Of a stretch of 64,000 bases of DNA, positions 9,262 to 18,262 are shown piece by piece. Origin of the DNA: Acidobacteriota bacterium. Its GTDB lineage: Bacteria > Acidobacteriota > Blastocatellia > Pyrinomonadales > Pyrinomonadaceae. The translations under genes and the position numbers were made by a program. The DNA lies in assembly GCA_019639195.1 (NCBI GenBank), contig JAHBSI010000003.1:248001-312000 (forward strand), written 5' to 3'. Positions within the stretch are counted from its first letter, which is position 1. Every line of letters begins with the position of its first letter. A model generated the notes under the pieces. It was not told where the DNA came from, ran no database searches, and was given only the letters and a program-made list of their open reading frames with translations.

Positions 9262-9452
9262 CTAACGGTTCCTGCTGCGATCGCAGGCGTAAACCCGAAC
9301 ATCGTCGAGGTACCACCCGAGACCACGTCCGGTGCAAAGATCCGTGCTCCGGTCGAACAGAAGCCTTGTGGTATCTCCGCTGTGCGCGCATCCGGACAGA
9401 TCAACGATCGAAGTTCCCAAAGGACCCTTCAGCGTCCCAGCAGAGCTCTTCG
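9262..9452 (-). pseudogene. Relic of a secreted peptidase C-terminal domain
   Basis: Out of frame with both neighbours, the minus strand from about 9452 reads TKSSAGTLKGPLGTSIVDL, then GDTTRLLFDRSTD and GWYLDDVRVYACD, before a stop at 9262. This pattern (GTSIVDLS, LRFD, GWYLDDV) is typical of the beta-sandwich that ends secreted metallopeptidases and related exoproteins. There is no room for an N-terminal part, because the DsbA-like gene ends at 9453. It is therefore probably the 3' remnant of a gene lost by deletion. Confidence 0.55.
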
Positions 9453-10826
9453 TTATCGTTTCGCCGACCTTAGCGCCGTATTGATCGCCTGACGCAGGTT
9501 GCGCCGGGTTAGAAAATAAATTTCATAGCCATTTACGAAAACAGTTGGCGTACCGAAAAGGCCGAGCTTCTCCCCTTCAGTGATATCCGCTTTGATTCGC
9601 GGAGCGAACTGTCCTGTCGACATGCTTTCATCAAAACGTTTGCGATCAAGGCCAATGTCGGAGGCATATCTCTTCAGCTGTTCGTCGTTAAGCGCATCCT
9701 GGTTCTTATACAGACGCTCAATGTATTCGAAAAACTTTCCCTGTGCTTGCGCCGCGGCCGCAGCCTCGGCTGCCCGAAAGGCATTTGGGTGTACCGCGGT
9801 AAGCGGATAATTCTTAAAAATGAAACGCACCTTGTTGCCGAAAGCTGCCGTGACCGCGGCCACCATCGGATGGGCCACAGCACAGTGAGGACACTGAAGA
9901 TCCGAAAACATTACTACGGTCACCGCGGCTTTTGGACTGCCCTTGAATGGAGCCTCAGCTACATTGATGTCCTGAACGAACTCCGGACGGGTCAGAAGGA
10001 TCTTGGCATGATATTTATTGAATAGTTTGTCTTTCAATTTGTCCTCAGCCTCACTCAAATTGCCGGGAGTTCCTTCTAACTGGCCTTCACCCGCGGCCGA
10101 TCCGCGGTGTTTCGCCTCGATATCCTGCAGATCGGTGAACATTGCCTTTTCCACTTCCTGGATCACCGCTTCATAGGCGTCGGCACGGGTTCCCCAAATT
10201 TCCGCACGATTCTCGTTTTCATAGTCGAGCACCGTGATCCTGTCATCGGCGATGGTCACAAGGACATCGTTAGCGGAAAGGTTTGTCGCATTTATATCCT
10301 TGAGCCGCTTCACGGTGTATTTGCCAAAAAGTTCGGCAATGAATTTTCTCCATTGGACGGCCGCCGCCTGGCGCCGAAGATAACGTCGTATGTAGGACCT
10401 GACCTCCTCGAGAGGTTTGTTGTCGAGGTCTTTCCGGTTCGACTCATAATAGACCTTGATCTCCTCATCGGTTGGATCGGGTACATGGCTCGAAACCTCG
10501 ACCTGCTTGAGTTCCTCAATTGTGAGGCCGCGCTTTCTAGATTCGACACTAAAAAGCAAATTTTCGATCTGCGCTTCGAGCAGTTCCTCGCGCTGCTTTC
10601 GGACCTCTGTATCAATGTTTAAGAACGCCTCGCGAGTCTGGGGTGAAACACTTAAGAGCGAGTATTTCTTGTATTTTGTAGTACCGATGATCTGAGCCGC
10701 CGCTGGCGAGTTCGCTTTTCCCGGATCGGTTCCAACTTGTTGACCGGTTTGGGAAAGAACTCCTGCGGGGATAACTGCCAAACACACAGCGATAAACAAC
10801 GAGCACCTATAGTTTTTCGGTTTCAT
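9453..10826 (-). CDS. DsbA-family thiol oxidoreductase with N-terminal helical region
   Basis: A 457-residue exported protein (signal peptide CSLFIAVCLAVIPAGVLSQ). Residues ~40-280 are charged and helical (SurA/PpiC-like spacer), and the last ~180 residues form a DsbA/thioredoxin_4 domain. Its active site reads FSDLQCPHCAVAHP, a CPHC pair, with cis-proline segment FGTPTVFVNG. It would oxidise or isomerise disulfides in the periplasm. The ATG at 10826 is supported by GGAGAG directly upstream; a more upstream in-frame start adds 11 poorly fitting residues. It sits between secreted-protein genes on the same strand, so those may be its substrates (inference). Confidence 0.82.
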   Translation of the reverse strand: MKPKNYRCSLFIAVCLAVIPAGVLSQTGQQVGTDPGKANSPAAAQIIGTTKYKKYSLLSVSPQTREAFLNIDTEVRKQREELLEAQIENLLFSVESRKRGLTIEELKQVEVSSHVPDPTDEEIKVYYESNRKDLDNKPLEEVRSYIRRYLRRQAAAVQWRKFIAELFGKYTVKRLKDINATNLSANDVLVTIADDRITVLDYENENRAEIWGTRADAYEAVIQEVEKAMFTDLQDIEAKHRGSAAGEGQLEGTPGNLSEAEDKLKDKLFNKYHAKILLTRPEFVQDINVAEAPFKGSPKAAVTVVMFSDLQCPHCAVAHPMVAAVTAAFGNKVRFIFKNYPLTAVHPNAFRAAEAAAAAQAQGKFFEYIERLYKNQDALNDEQLKRYASDIGLDRKRFDESMSTGQFAPRIKADITEGEKLGLFGTPTVFVNGYEIYFLTRRNLRQAINTALRSAKR

Positions 10827-10863
10827 GTCTCTCCATTTCGATAACTGCCAAGACTTCATGCGG

Positions 10864-11936
10864 CTATTTGACTACTCCATTCTCAAAACCTAAATTCGCG
10901 GCCCCTCCATTCGCCGGTTTCAGGTTCGCCGATGAATCTTGGTCGTCATCTCCGTCGGACGCAGATTGGTTGGCTCTAACCGGAATATCCTTTCCGACGA
11001 TCTCGAGACTGAGGTCGTCGAACCATGCCTGGCCTTTGCCGACCAGCATGGGACCGAATGTAAGGCTTATCGCGTTCTCAGCGATATCGACGACGATCTC
11101 ATACCGTTTCCAGTTGGTCGTGCCTTTTACAGAACGGTCCTGTAAATTGTCAAAGGCAACCACCTTCCGCTCGCCGTCAGCACGCAACCAAAACCCCCGG
11201 CTCCCCCACTGTCGGCAGTCTTGATCCATCCTGACAATCGAACGCGTTTGCCAACGTACATTGCGGGATCGATCGCCTGGTTAAGTGAAGTCCACGGCCA
11301 TGCATCCGAGCCGCAATTGTAGCGGAGCGAGGAGCTTGCCTTGCCGCCATGATGGACCGCCGTATCGACCGCCGCCGAGTAGCTCGCCGCAGTGCTATTG
11401 GTCGACCGCTTCCAGTCCGTTGGTAGCCCTGCGACCGTGGCTTCGACCTTTTTCGGCAGCACATCGCTATGCTCTGCGCGCAACAACCAACGGCCATTCT
11501 GCAGAACGAATATATCGGTATAAGCAAGCTGAATGACCTCCGTTTTCTCGTCAGCCGTGGTCTTGATCGTTTCGATATAATTCGCAAGAGCCGTGTCGGG
11601 GCCGAGCGGTAAAACGTAAAGCTTGGTGATCTCAAACTCTAGTTTCTCCTTTGCCCGGGCAGATCGGTCTATTTCCTGTCCCCACAGATCTTTTGTACGT
11701 TGAGTTCCCAGCCGGCCCAATTCGGGGGTGTAGAACATCCCTTCGCCATCGGCCATGTGTGCTAATACAGCGGGCTGGTCAAAACGCGCGGAAGCCGCAT
11801 CAATATCCTCAAGCTCCCTGCGGATGGCTGCCTCGAGGGCCGTTCTCGACGGCGAATTCTGAGCAAGTCCTGGTTGGGGAACCAGCACGGTTAAAAGTAG
11901 CAACGCGACTAGCCAAAGAAGACCTCTTATTCTCAT
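10864..11936 (-). pseudogene. Secreted SnoaL/DUF4440-like protein with C-terminal carbohydrate-binding-like domain, frameshifted
   Basis: Two overlapping frames form one protein. Frame 1 starts at ATG 11936 (GGAGG upstream) with signal peptide LLWLVALLLLTVLVPQPGLAQ. It continues as an NTF2/SnoaL-like DUF4440 domain (IRRELEDIDAASARFD, LGTQRTKDLW, ADEKTEVIQLAYTDIFV) and then YVGKRVRLSGWIKTADSGGAGG. Frame 2 continues FWLRADGERKVVAFDNLQD and GKGQAWFDDLSLEIVGKDI to the stop at 10864. The second half resembles a CBM-like beta-sandwich. Adding one C to the C5 run at 11194-11198 joins them perfectly. It is either a true pseudogene or a homopolymer sequencing error. Confidence 0.72.
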
Positions 11937-11959
11937 ATTCCTCCGTTCCGACCGCTTGT

Positions 11960-12060
11960 CTTCGAATTGTCGATGTATGAAAATCCCGCCTGCCCCACCA
12001 GTTGATAGAGGTTGCATTCAGCGCGCGATCTTCCGCCGTCAAAATAACGTGACCGTCCGC
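11960..12060 (-). pseudogene. Short relic similar to the metzincin-like gene
   Basis: Between two genes, the minus strand reads ATSINWWGRRDFHTSTI. This closely matches FINWWGRPDFHFHTYSI in the metzincin-like gene, and the DNA there also agrees (a GCC..CCCCACCAGTTGAT patch at 11985-12005 against 8670-8690). It has no start or full frame. It is probably a decayed fragment of a paralogue or a partial duplication. Confidence 0.35.
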
Positions 12061-12064
12061 GTAG

Positions 12065-14152
12065 CTAGCGATCGTCGTCGAAGTTGTCTGCGAGCGCCGG
12101 TCGGCCGATAAAGGGCTGCGATTCCCATGTGTCAAATCTGACGGTCCAACCCAGGATCTCTTTTCTATCGTTGACGTCCAGAACGTAGGTGTCATACCCA
12201 AAAGACTGTGCAAATTGCTGCGTCACGTACGGATACCCGAAAAGCCGCATGAACCCGTTCGGGATCGAGCTCGAATCGATATAGTAGCCACCCAGGTCGT
12301 TGAAAGTATTTATAGAAGTAAGAAGAGCGAAAGACTGGTCCGGGAAGTCGAATCTGGAAAATCCGTTACGGTTCTTAATAAAACCCGATTGCTGGCCGTT
12401 TAGATCACTCCAGCTATTACCCGTGATAATTCCGCGATCGTTGATCGAGGAGACCTCGGATTGTGTGCCGAAAGGAGAATCTACTGCCCTAAACCCTCGA
12501 CTGTCCAAAATGAAGCCGTGTGTGATCGGTTGAGTAGTGTCGTATGCGCCAACGATCGCGCCGTTTGAATTGATCCTTTCCGGCAAGGTATCAACTGATC
12601 CCGGAAAATCGACCGCGTAAAACCGACCGTTCTTGAAACCAAATCCATGCGGGATGCCATCCGTCCCACGGTAATAGCCGACTACCGCGCCACTATCGTT
12701 TATATCCCGTGGAATCGTCCTAAGCGCGCCTGGAAAGTCCAGCGTCGTGTATCCCGATCGGTCTTTTTTGAACCCGTGGAGGTTATTTGAGGAGTCGAGG
12801 TAGTATCCGACCACGGATCCGGTGTTATTCATCCCGTATGCAAAGGTAAAGATCGATCCCGGGACCGTAAAGAACTCCTTGTCAAGATATAAGCTGCTTA
12901 CACATTCGGCGGGTGGCTGCGTATCCGTTCCATACGGGCGCAAGATCTCGAAAAAGCTATATTGACCATTGACAGATCGAGAACGCCTGTTGCGTGTAAA
13001 GAAATCAATAAATGCGCCTTCGGCCAGGTGATAGGTAAACCCGTTTAGGGAGACAGGAGTATAGGTAAACGCTTCAAGATTCTCGAATGGATCCGCAACC
13101 TCCAAGTAGTCGATATCGCATCTGGCCTTTGGCGGCGGCGGCGTGCCGAGATAATACGGATAGCTCCAGCCCGGCGAAAAATTAGTTGTAAACGGATCGT
13201 CCATCCATTCGAGTATCTCGTGGCTGAGCGGCGAGACATCGGAGAAATATCCGTACGCAGACGCGGGAAGGTACGCCGTGGATATATAGGTGTGCATGGA
13301 GTTTCCGGTCCGGTAGGCAAAGTGATAGCCGAAGGTAACCCCGACGCCCGCGCTCCCCCAAACGAAGATCGGGAGCGATTCGGGCTCGATACCGAGTGTC
13401 GCGATAAACTCGGATTCCTTAGCCGCGACAAAATCTGGCTTCATTGCCGGATAAACGAATCCCGAAGGGGCGGTGTAGAACTCCACTTCCTCGTCCGGTA
13501 CTATAACGGTCTGCGTCGGCAAAACTATCGGCTGCGCCAGCCTTACGTGATAGTTCCGGGAGCGTGTCGATACCGAGTTCCAGAAGTTTGCTCGCTGAAA
13601 AGCATCGCCGTATTGCGTATTGCCAACATGGACCCCGCCGCTCGTGAAATCGTAATTCTGGAAGATCGGCGAGTTGATTATTCCCTGAACGGGAGTCTGT
13701 CCGTCGACGATATCGGTGCTGGCATCGACTACGGTTCCGTTTGAAAATACCCAGCGGATCGGAATGATCTCGACCGGAACTACGGTTGTAGCCGAGCCGC
13801 GCTTAGGATCGGTCCCGACCATTTTGTAGCTGTATTGCAGTCCATGATAGTCAAACGTGCCCGACCAGTTTGGTATTGTTCTCAGATCGGGATCATCCGT
13901 TCTGAGTTCCCGGCGATTCAAATTTCTCGTCCCGTCATGCGGCCTAAAGCGATCGTTCATAGCATTTAACGGAGAGTCACCATGTTGGAGAGATGGCAAG
14001 GTCATTTTCCCGAATGGCGGTTCATCCGGCCGAAACCGCTGCGGAAGTTTACTTGTCTGCGTCTGTGCCGGTATGTCGATCAAAGCAAGAACGACAACCA
14101 CAACAACTGTTATGTAGCTCTTCAAGACACTCAAATAAAAAAATTGCTTCAT
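12065..14152 (-). CDS. Secreted protein with C-terminal HAF-type repeats
   Basis: A 695-residue exported protein (hydrophobic stretch SYITVVVVVVLALIDIPAQ). The first ~420 residues form an unrecognised domain holding SHEILEWMDDPF, an HExxxW motif that could bind metal. From ~430 onward there are about five ~45-residue repeats of the pattern INDSGAVVGYYRGTDGIPHG and INSNGAIVGAY, typical of HAF extracellular repeats. The ATG at 14152 has GGGAG six bases upstream; a TTG at 14173 is less likely. It is divergent from the TolB-type regulator, which may control it (inference). No enzymatic function can be assigned. Confidence 0.7.
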   Translation of the reverse strand: MKQFFYLSVLKSYITVVVVVVLALIDIPAQTQTSKLPQRFRPDEPPFGKMTLPSLQHGDSPLNAMNDRFRPHDGTRNLNRRELRTDDPDLRTIPNWSGTFDYHGLQYSYKMVGTDPKRGSATTVVPVEIIPIRWVFSNGTVVDASTDIVDGQTPVQGIINSPIFQNYDFTSGGVHVGNTQYGDAFQRANFWNSVSTRSRNYHVRLAQPIVLPTQTVIVPDEEVEFYTAPSGFVYPAMKPDFVAAKESEFIATLGIEPESLPIFVWGSAGVGVTFGYHFAYRTGNSMHTYISTAYLPASAYGYFSDVSPLSHEILEWMDDPFTTNFSPGWSYPYYLGTPPPPKARCDIDYLEVADPFENLEAFTYTPVSLNGFTYHLAEGAFIDFFTRNRRSRSVNGQYSFFEILRPYGTDTQPPAECVSSLYLDKEFFTVPGSIFTFAYGMNNTGSVVGYYLDSSNNLHGFKKDRSGYTTLDFPGALRTIPRDINDSGAVVGYYRGTDGIPHGFGFKNGRFYAVDFPGSVDTLPERINSNGAIVGAYDTTQPITHGFILDSRGFRAVDSPFGTQSEVSSINDRGIITGNSWSDLNGQQSGFIKNRNGFSRFDFPDQSFALLTSINTFNDLGGYYIDSSSIPNGFMRLFGYPYVTQQFAQSFGYDTYVLDVNDRKEILGWTVRFDTWESQPFIGRPALADNFDDDR

Positions 14153-14454
14153 ACTGTTCTCCCGTTCTTGCAATCTCCTAGATCCCGGTTGGTTGTGCGT
14201 ACCGCGTCCTATATCGCGACCCGACCGCCGAATTTTTTCGTTAGCGTTCCGATCTCTTGCCTTTCACGAAACTTCGCTCTTTGTCCCCGGTCGGAAAGTT
14301 GAGAGCCAAGAATGATCATCATTGCCAGATTTATCGATAGGCTGCTGAAAAACGTCCTCAAAGAAAGTTCACGCCGACAAAAATGTGGACACCCGCGGCG
14401 GAAAAGCCATATAATCTGGAAGCTCGAAAAACTTAAGGGCAATTCATAGCCTTT
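14153..14454. promoter_or_regulatory. Divergent intergenic region between HAF-repeat gene and TolB-type regulator
   Basis: About 300 bases without a gene lie between two divergent starts, so promoters for both must be here. I see no convincing -35/-10 pair, operator repeat or RNA structure. Confidence 0.4.
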
Positions 14455-16653
14455 TTGGTCATTTCTTGTCTTGCGTATTTTCGGAAATTTTTTGGAAAAG
14501 TCTTGAAAGCGTTAGATGACAATAAACATGGGGCTGCCAAGAAGATCGGGCGATTCGTGTTCGATGAATTTGAGGTCGATCCATTGGACCGGACTTGCCT
14601 CCGCTCTGGTTCACTTGTGCCCTTGACGGGTAAGGTCTTCGATCTTTTGGTGGTTTTTGTCGAGAATTCCAACCGGCTTCTTGGTAAGGACGAACTGATC
14701 GACCGACTCTGGCCCGATGAGTTTGTCGAGGAGGGAAACCTTGCTCGAAACGTGTCCTCGCTACGGAAGGCGTTGGGCGATACTCAAAAGGAACATAGGT
14801 ACATTCTCACGGTTCAGGGACGAGGCTATCGCTTTGTCGCTCCGGTAGAACGACCTCTGTCGCCGGCGACCGGCATCCAGGAAAATGGTGAAATTCATAA
14901 ACCTGTAAATGCTCCTCGACGATGGTTCCTGTGGATCGGAACGGCCGCTCTTGCTGTTTTCATAGCCCTTGGTTTTGCGTTATCAAAATTCGGTTCGGGG
15001 CATGGTAATGGTTTCCTTTCCGGGCCCTTGAGCTTTCGCAGGCTGACGACCTCCGGACACGTAAAGAAACTTGCCGTGTCTCTCGACGGGCACCTTATCG
15101 CGTTCACTTCCCAAGAAACGAGCGGTGAAGGTCTTTACGTCCGACAGACCGATGTGAGCAATGAGATCAACCTTGCGTTTGTCAAAGGCCAGATCTGGTC
15201 GATCAGCTTTTCACCTGACAACAGGCTCATTTACTATTCCGTGTTTCGCGGTGACGCTTCCGAAGGCGAGCTGTTTTCAGTTCCGGTGTTGGGTGGCGTT
15301 AGTCGCAGCTATCCGGGCTTGTCGGTTATGGACTTTTCGTTGGCCCCCGACGGCCATCATTTTGCGGGAGTGAACACAAGCCGCGATCGAGGCGAAGCTG
15401 TGCTCGTTGTTGATGACCTTGAGGGTGAGAGCGAACGCGAACTGACGCGACGGACCTTTCCATCGGATTTCGATGCCGGAGACAAAAAAGTGTCGTGGTC
15501 CCCGAACGGCCGCTCGATCGCTGTGGTTTTGAATGAGAGAACGGGCGAATCACCCTTCACGACTCTACTGCTGGTGGATCCCATCACTGGGATGGAGGAT
15601 CCGATCACTCCATTTCGCTGGGCGCAGATCAACAGCGTCCAATGGGTTTCAGACAGTAGCGGCCTGGTCGTCGCTGGCACAGTCGGCCAAGGCGAATCGG
15701 ATCAGCTTTTTATGGTTTCACTGGACGGAACGGTCCGGCAAATGACCAACGATCCCATTACCTACTCGGTGGTTTCGGCTAACGCCGGAAAGAGATCGAT
15801 AGCCGCGATCGAAACGATCAGGACCAGCAGCATCTGGAGAGGATCACCTGACAAATTCTCAGAACCGAAGGAGATCGTGTCGGGAAGCGGTGCTCTCTCT
15901 CCTTTCTCCTTTTCCGGCGATAAGATCATTTTCCGCGCAACCGGGATCGGCGGCTCCGATCTATGGAGCGTTCCGATAGATGGTGGCGAAAAGTTCCCGC
16001 TTACTCAAGAAGCTCATGTCGATTCGCGCGGGATCTGCTCAACGCCGAACGGAACGACCGTTTTTTCCTCGCGCCGGTCGGGCAGGAACAACTTATGGAG
16101 GCTGAATAACACGAGCGGATCATTACAGCAGATCACATTTGGGGAAAACGAGATCTTTCCGTCGTGCACACCTGACGGAAACTGGGTAGTGTTTCAGCGA
16201 ATGGCTTCCGCGAATCAAAGGACAAGTCTATGGAAGGTCAGCATAGATGGAGGCGAACCTCAACAACTTACGGATTTTTTGGCAGTGCGGCCGGCCGTCT
16301 CGCCGGACGGACAATGGGTTTCGGTCTTTTACATGGAAGACCCCAAATGGAAGATCGGGTTGGTCTCGATCGGCGGCGGCCGGATCGAGAAGAGCTTCGA
16401 CCTGCCGGAAGGAATGGGCGATCGTATCGCTCGATGGTCATCTGACGGCCGGTCGATCTTGCTTGTCGGTAATTACGGCGACGTTGGGAATCTCTGGCGC
16501 GTTCCGATAGATGGGTCACCAGCAGAATGGATCACGGATCTTAACCAGCAAAATATCGAAGACTTTGCCGTTTCTACTGTGAGCGGAGACCTCTTCCTTG
16601 ACCGCTCAACGACGATAAGTGACGTATTTATTTCAGACGAAGATCAAAGATGA
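14455..16653 (+). CDS. CadC-like winged-helix membrane regulator with TolB beta-propeller
   Basis: Residues ~29-130 form an OmpR/PhoB-type winged helix ([47 protein letters not shown]). A single membrane segment follows ([20 protein letters not shown], ~158-178). The last ~530 residues are TolB/WD40-like blades ([24 protein letters not shown]). The layout is a one-component membrane regulator with cytoplasmic DNA-binding head and periplasmic sensor propeller, very common in Acidobacteriota. No in-frame ATG exists near the start. TTG at 14455, or TTG at 14503 behind GGAAAAG, are the candidates. It is divergent to the secreted-protein genes and may sense their substrates or products (inference). 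Confidence 0.8.
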   Translation: MVISCLAYFRKFFGKVLKALDDNKHGAAKKIGRFVFDEFEVDPLDRTCLRSGSLVPLTGKVFDLLVVFVENSNRLLGKDELIDRLWPDEFVEEGNLARNVSSLRKALGDTQKEHRYILTVQGRGYRFVAPVERPLSPATGIQENGEIHKPVNAPRRWFLWIGTAALAVFIALGFALSKFGSGHGNGFLSGPLSFRRLTTSGHVKKLAVSLDGHLIAFTSQETSGEGLYVRQTDVSNEINLAFVKGQIWSISFSPDNRLIYYSVFRGDASEGELFSVPVLGGVSRSYPGLSVMDFSLAPDGHHFAGVNTSRDRGEAVLVVDDLEGESERELTRRTFPSDFDAGDKKVSWSPNGRSIAVVLNERTGESPFTTLLLVDPITGMEDPITPFRWAQINSVQWVSDSSGLVVAGTVGQGESDQLFMVSLDGTVRQMTNDPITYSVVSANAGKRSIAAIETIRTSSIWRGSPDKFSEPKEIVSGSGALSPFSFSGDKIIFRATGIGGSDLWSVPIDGGEKFPLTQEAHVDSRGICSTPNGTTVFSSRRSGRNNLWRLNNTSGSLQQITFGENEIFPSCTPDGNWVVFQRMASANQRTSLWKVSIDGGEPQQLTDFLAVRPAVSPDGQWVSVFYMEDPKWKIGLVSIGGGRIEKSFDLPEGMGDRIARWSSDGRSILLVGNYGDVGNLWRVPIDGSPAEWITDLNQQNIEDFAVSTVSGDLFLDRSTTISDVFISDEDQR

Positions 16654-16845
16654 GGACGAAATGCACAAATACTTGGATAAAGGAAGTCGCATTGATTCGG
16701 TTCAAAGGTCGTCCTTCTTTTTGATCTCATCCAAGTTTGAAACCTGGTGAAATGACGTCCATTAATGATCTCCTTGAGCTGCAAAACTGATCGACGGGGT
16801 CAATGATCATGCAGTTTGAATCGACCAACGTCGCAAAATTTGACC
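16654..16845. other. Intergenic sequence with a 21-bp copy of the NYN gene 3' end
   Basis: No gene is seen. Bases 16827-16847 match 18884-18904 exactly (the codons NVAKFDR near the end of the NYN gene) and run directly into the second 55-bp repeat copy. This makes the junction look stitched from two distant pieces. Confidence 0.6.
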
Positions 16846-16900
16846 GCATGCGGCCGCTTCTCCGGACGCTCTCGGTCCGCGTATGAGCCGCGTTCCGGCC
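16846..16900. repeat. 55-bp direct repeat, copy 2 (rlmB 5' stub)
   Basis: An exact copy of 6764-6818. On the minus strand it continues upstream into a start, ATGAATTACAAAGATAAG (ATG at 16925), giving MNYKDKRTRPERGSY in the rlmB frame. That ATG overlaps the end of the zinc-ribbon gene (stop at 16909), as is usual for operon neighbours. The stub frame then leaves rlmB sequence and stops. Confidence 0.9.
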
Positions 16901-16908
16901 TTGTGCGC

Positions 16909-17916
16909 TTATCTTTGTAATTCATCATCAATATCGAGTGCCTGAAGCCGCGAGAATTTTGCGAATTGAAGCGTGTTGTCCGTCGTCGCGGTTCGGCCAT
17001 AACGCCGCTGTCCGATGCCCGTTTGAACGCGCCCAAGTCCGTCGGTGCGGCTCGATTCGGGCCACGGGCCGCTCAGAAAATTCTTCAGTTCGTCGTGATC
17101 CGTCACAACTCTCGCCATTGGAGCAAGCTCACGAAACTTTGCCGCAAGACGCTCAAAATTTTCTGCCGCAAGCAGCGACCGCTCGGTGCCGAGCACAGAA
17201 AAATCAAAGCCCGTCGAATGAGCAGCGAACGGGGCGATGCTGCCTTTCACGTAGATCTCAAGTATCTGCGAATCACGGCTGTCGGAGGTCTCGTCCGTTA
17301 TGGTCGATTTTTTCCGCATACCGCGTTTCTCGAATGTCGTCGTTCTGCCGGTGCGAAGCGTTCCGAGCACGACGGCCGAAATTTCCGATAGCGGACGGCT
17401 CGTTCTTGTGCCGCGATTAAAGTCCGTGAACGAGACGACGCCGTCATCAAACTCGACCTTCGAGATGCGGACGGCGAGCTTCTCAATTTCAAATAGAGCG
17501 TCGCTGACGATCGCGGTCGCAAAGCCTTCGAGCCGCTTTTGCGCAAGCTCGGCCGCCTGTTGCGACGCGAATCGTGCGATCGGGATCAGCGCATCTGACG
17601 TCGAAAGATTTGAAAGCTCATCGGACGGGAATCCGAGAGAGTCGAGATCCCTTGCCGAGCCGGATCGTGCGACATCCTTTGCCTTGGCGATGATGTTCCA
17701 GCCGAGTTCGTCGGCCGCAAGGTCATTTGCCGCGACCTTTGCCTGCGAAATGAATTCTTCGCGGATCGCGAGCTCCGCCCCGCAATAGATGCACGTTGGG
17801 CGATTCGGTGCATTGTCACGCCCGCATTTCCCGCACACCGACAATTCTTCGGCCGCAAATGCGATCGGCACTGACTGTATCTGTTGGCCGCCCGGCTTTT
17901 CGTTTTCTTCCGCCAT
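16909..17916 (-). CDS. Zinc-ribbon protein of unknown function
   Basis: A 335-residue, apparently cytoplasmic protein with a zinc ribbon near residue 28 (CGKCGRDNAPNRPTCIYCG). The rest, ~residues 50-330, has mixed alpha/beta character and no known motif; segments such as IEKLAVRISKVEFDDGVVSFTD suggest a PH-like beta barrel. The ATG at 17916 is preferred, and the upstream extension to 18003 reads as non-protein-like. The C-terminal codons overlap the rlmB stub start at 16925, which suggests this gene once headed an operon with rlmB. Confidence 0.62.
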   Translation of the reverse strand: MAEENEKPGGQQIQSVPIAFAAEELSVCGKCGRDNAPNRPTCIYCGAELAIREEFISQAKVAANDLAADELGWNIIAKAKDVARSGSARDLDSLGFPSDELSNLSTSDALIPIARFASQQAAELAQKRLEGFATAIVSDALFEIEKLAVRISKVEFDDGVVSFTDFNRGTRTSRPLSEISAVVLGTLRTGRTTTFEKRGMRKKSTITDETSDSRDSQILEIYVKGSIAPFAAHSTGFDFSVLGTERSLLAAENFERLAAKFRELAPMARVVTDHDELKNFLSGPWPESSRTDGLGRVQTGIGQRRYGRTATTDNTLQFAKFSRLQALDIDDELQR

Positions 17917-18262
17917 TTTGAATTCGATCCGGCCGCAAGGCTTGCGACCGAACGAAGTAGATATTATCACCTGTCGCGAACGAAATGCTTGACCGACAGC
18001 CATATCAAAGGCAAACTGTAAAAGATATGGTTCCGCGATCGCCGGCCGCTCTGTTTAGAGAATTTTATTTATCTTGATATAGAAAAGGATCCCTGGATTA
18101 CGGCACTTTTTGCCCAGACCGTTAATTTAATAAGGTTTTTGTTCGATCAGCACAGCCTATTTGATCCGATCTTTCGAAAATTACAGGATTCTTGATTCTC
18201 TCGCCTAAACAGTTCAGCGTCCGTTCTGCGGGTCCCAAAATTCTTTCAAGGGGTGTGAACGG
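17917..18262. promoter_or_regulatory. Divergent intergenic region upstream of the zinc-ribbon and NYN genes
   Basis: About 345 bases without a gene, including an AT-rich tract at 18050-18140. It must hold both promoters. TTGATA at about 18074 could be a -35, but no good -10 follows at the right distance. No hairpin or repeat stands out. Confidence 0.35.

Larger units (their letters stand above)
6764..16900. other. Putative 10-kb inserted or rearranged accessory block between direct repeats
   Basis: The block between the two 55-bp direct repeats carries four minus-strand secreted-protein genes, a divergent membrane regulator and at least two decayed gene fragments. Its base composition looks visibly less GC-rich and its codon choice more mixed than the flanks. 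Outside it, a zinc-ribbon gene (16909-17916), the rlmB 5' end and the rlmB body plus another zinc-ribbon gene would join into one compact minus-strand operon if the block were removed. No integrase or transposase is seen inside, so the mechanism is unknown. A local rearrangement is an alternative to insertion. Confidence 0.5.

Noticed and set aside
16800..17036. Short open frame containing RPERGSYADRERPEKRP as a gene
   Set aside because: It is the rlmB 5' stub plus unrelated sequence. It ends after a few codons past the repeat and has no own body.
18060..18140. Strong promoter for the NYN gene
   Set aside because: A TTGATA is present but without a matching -10 at the right spacing.
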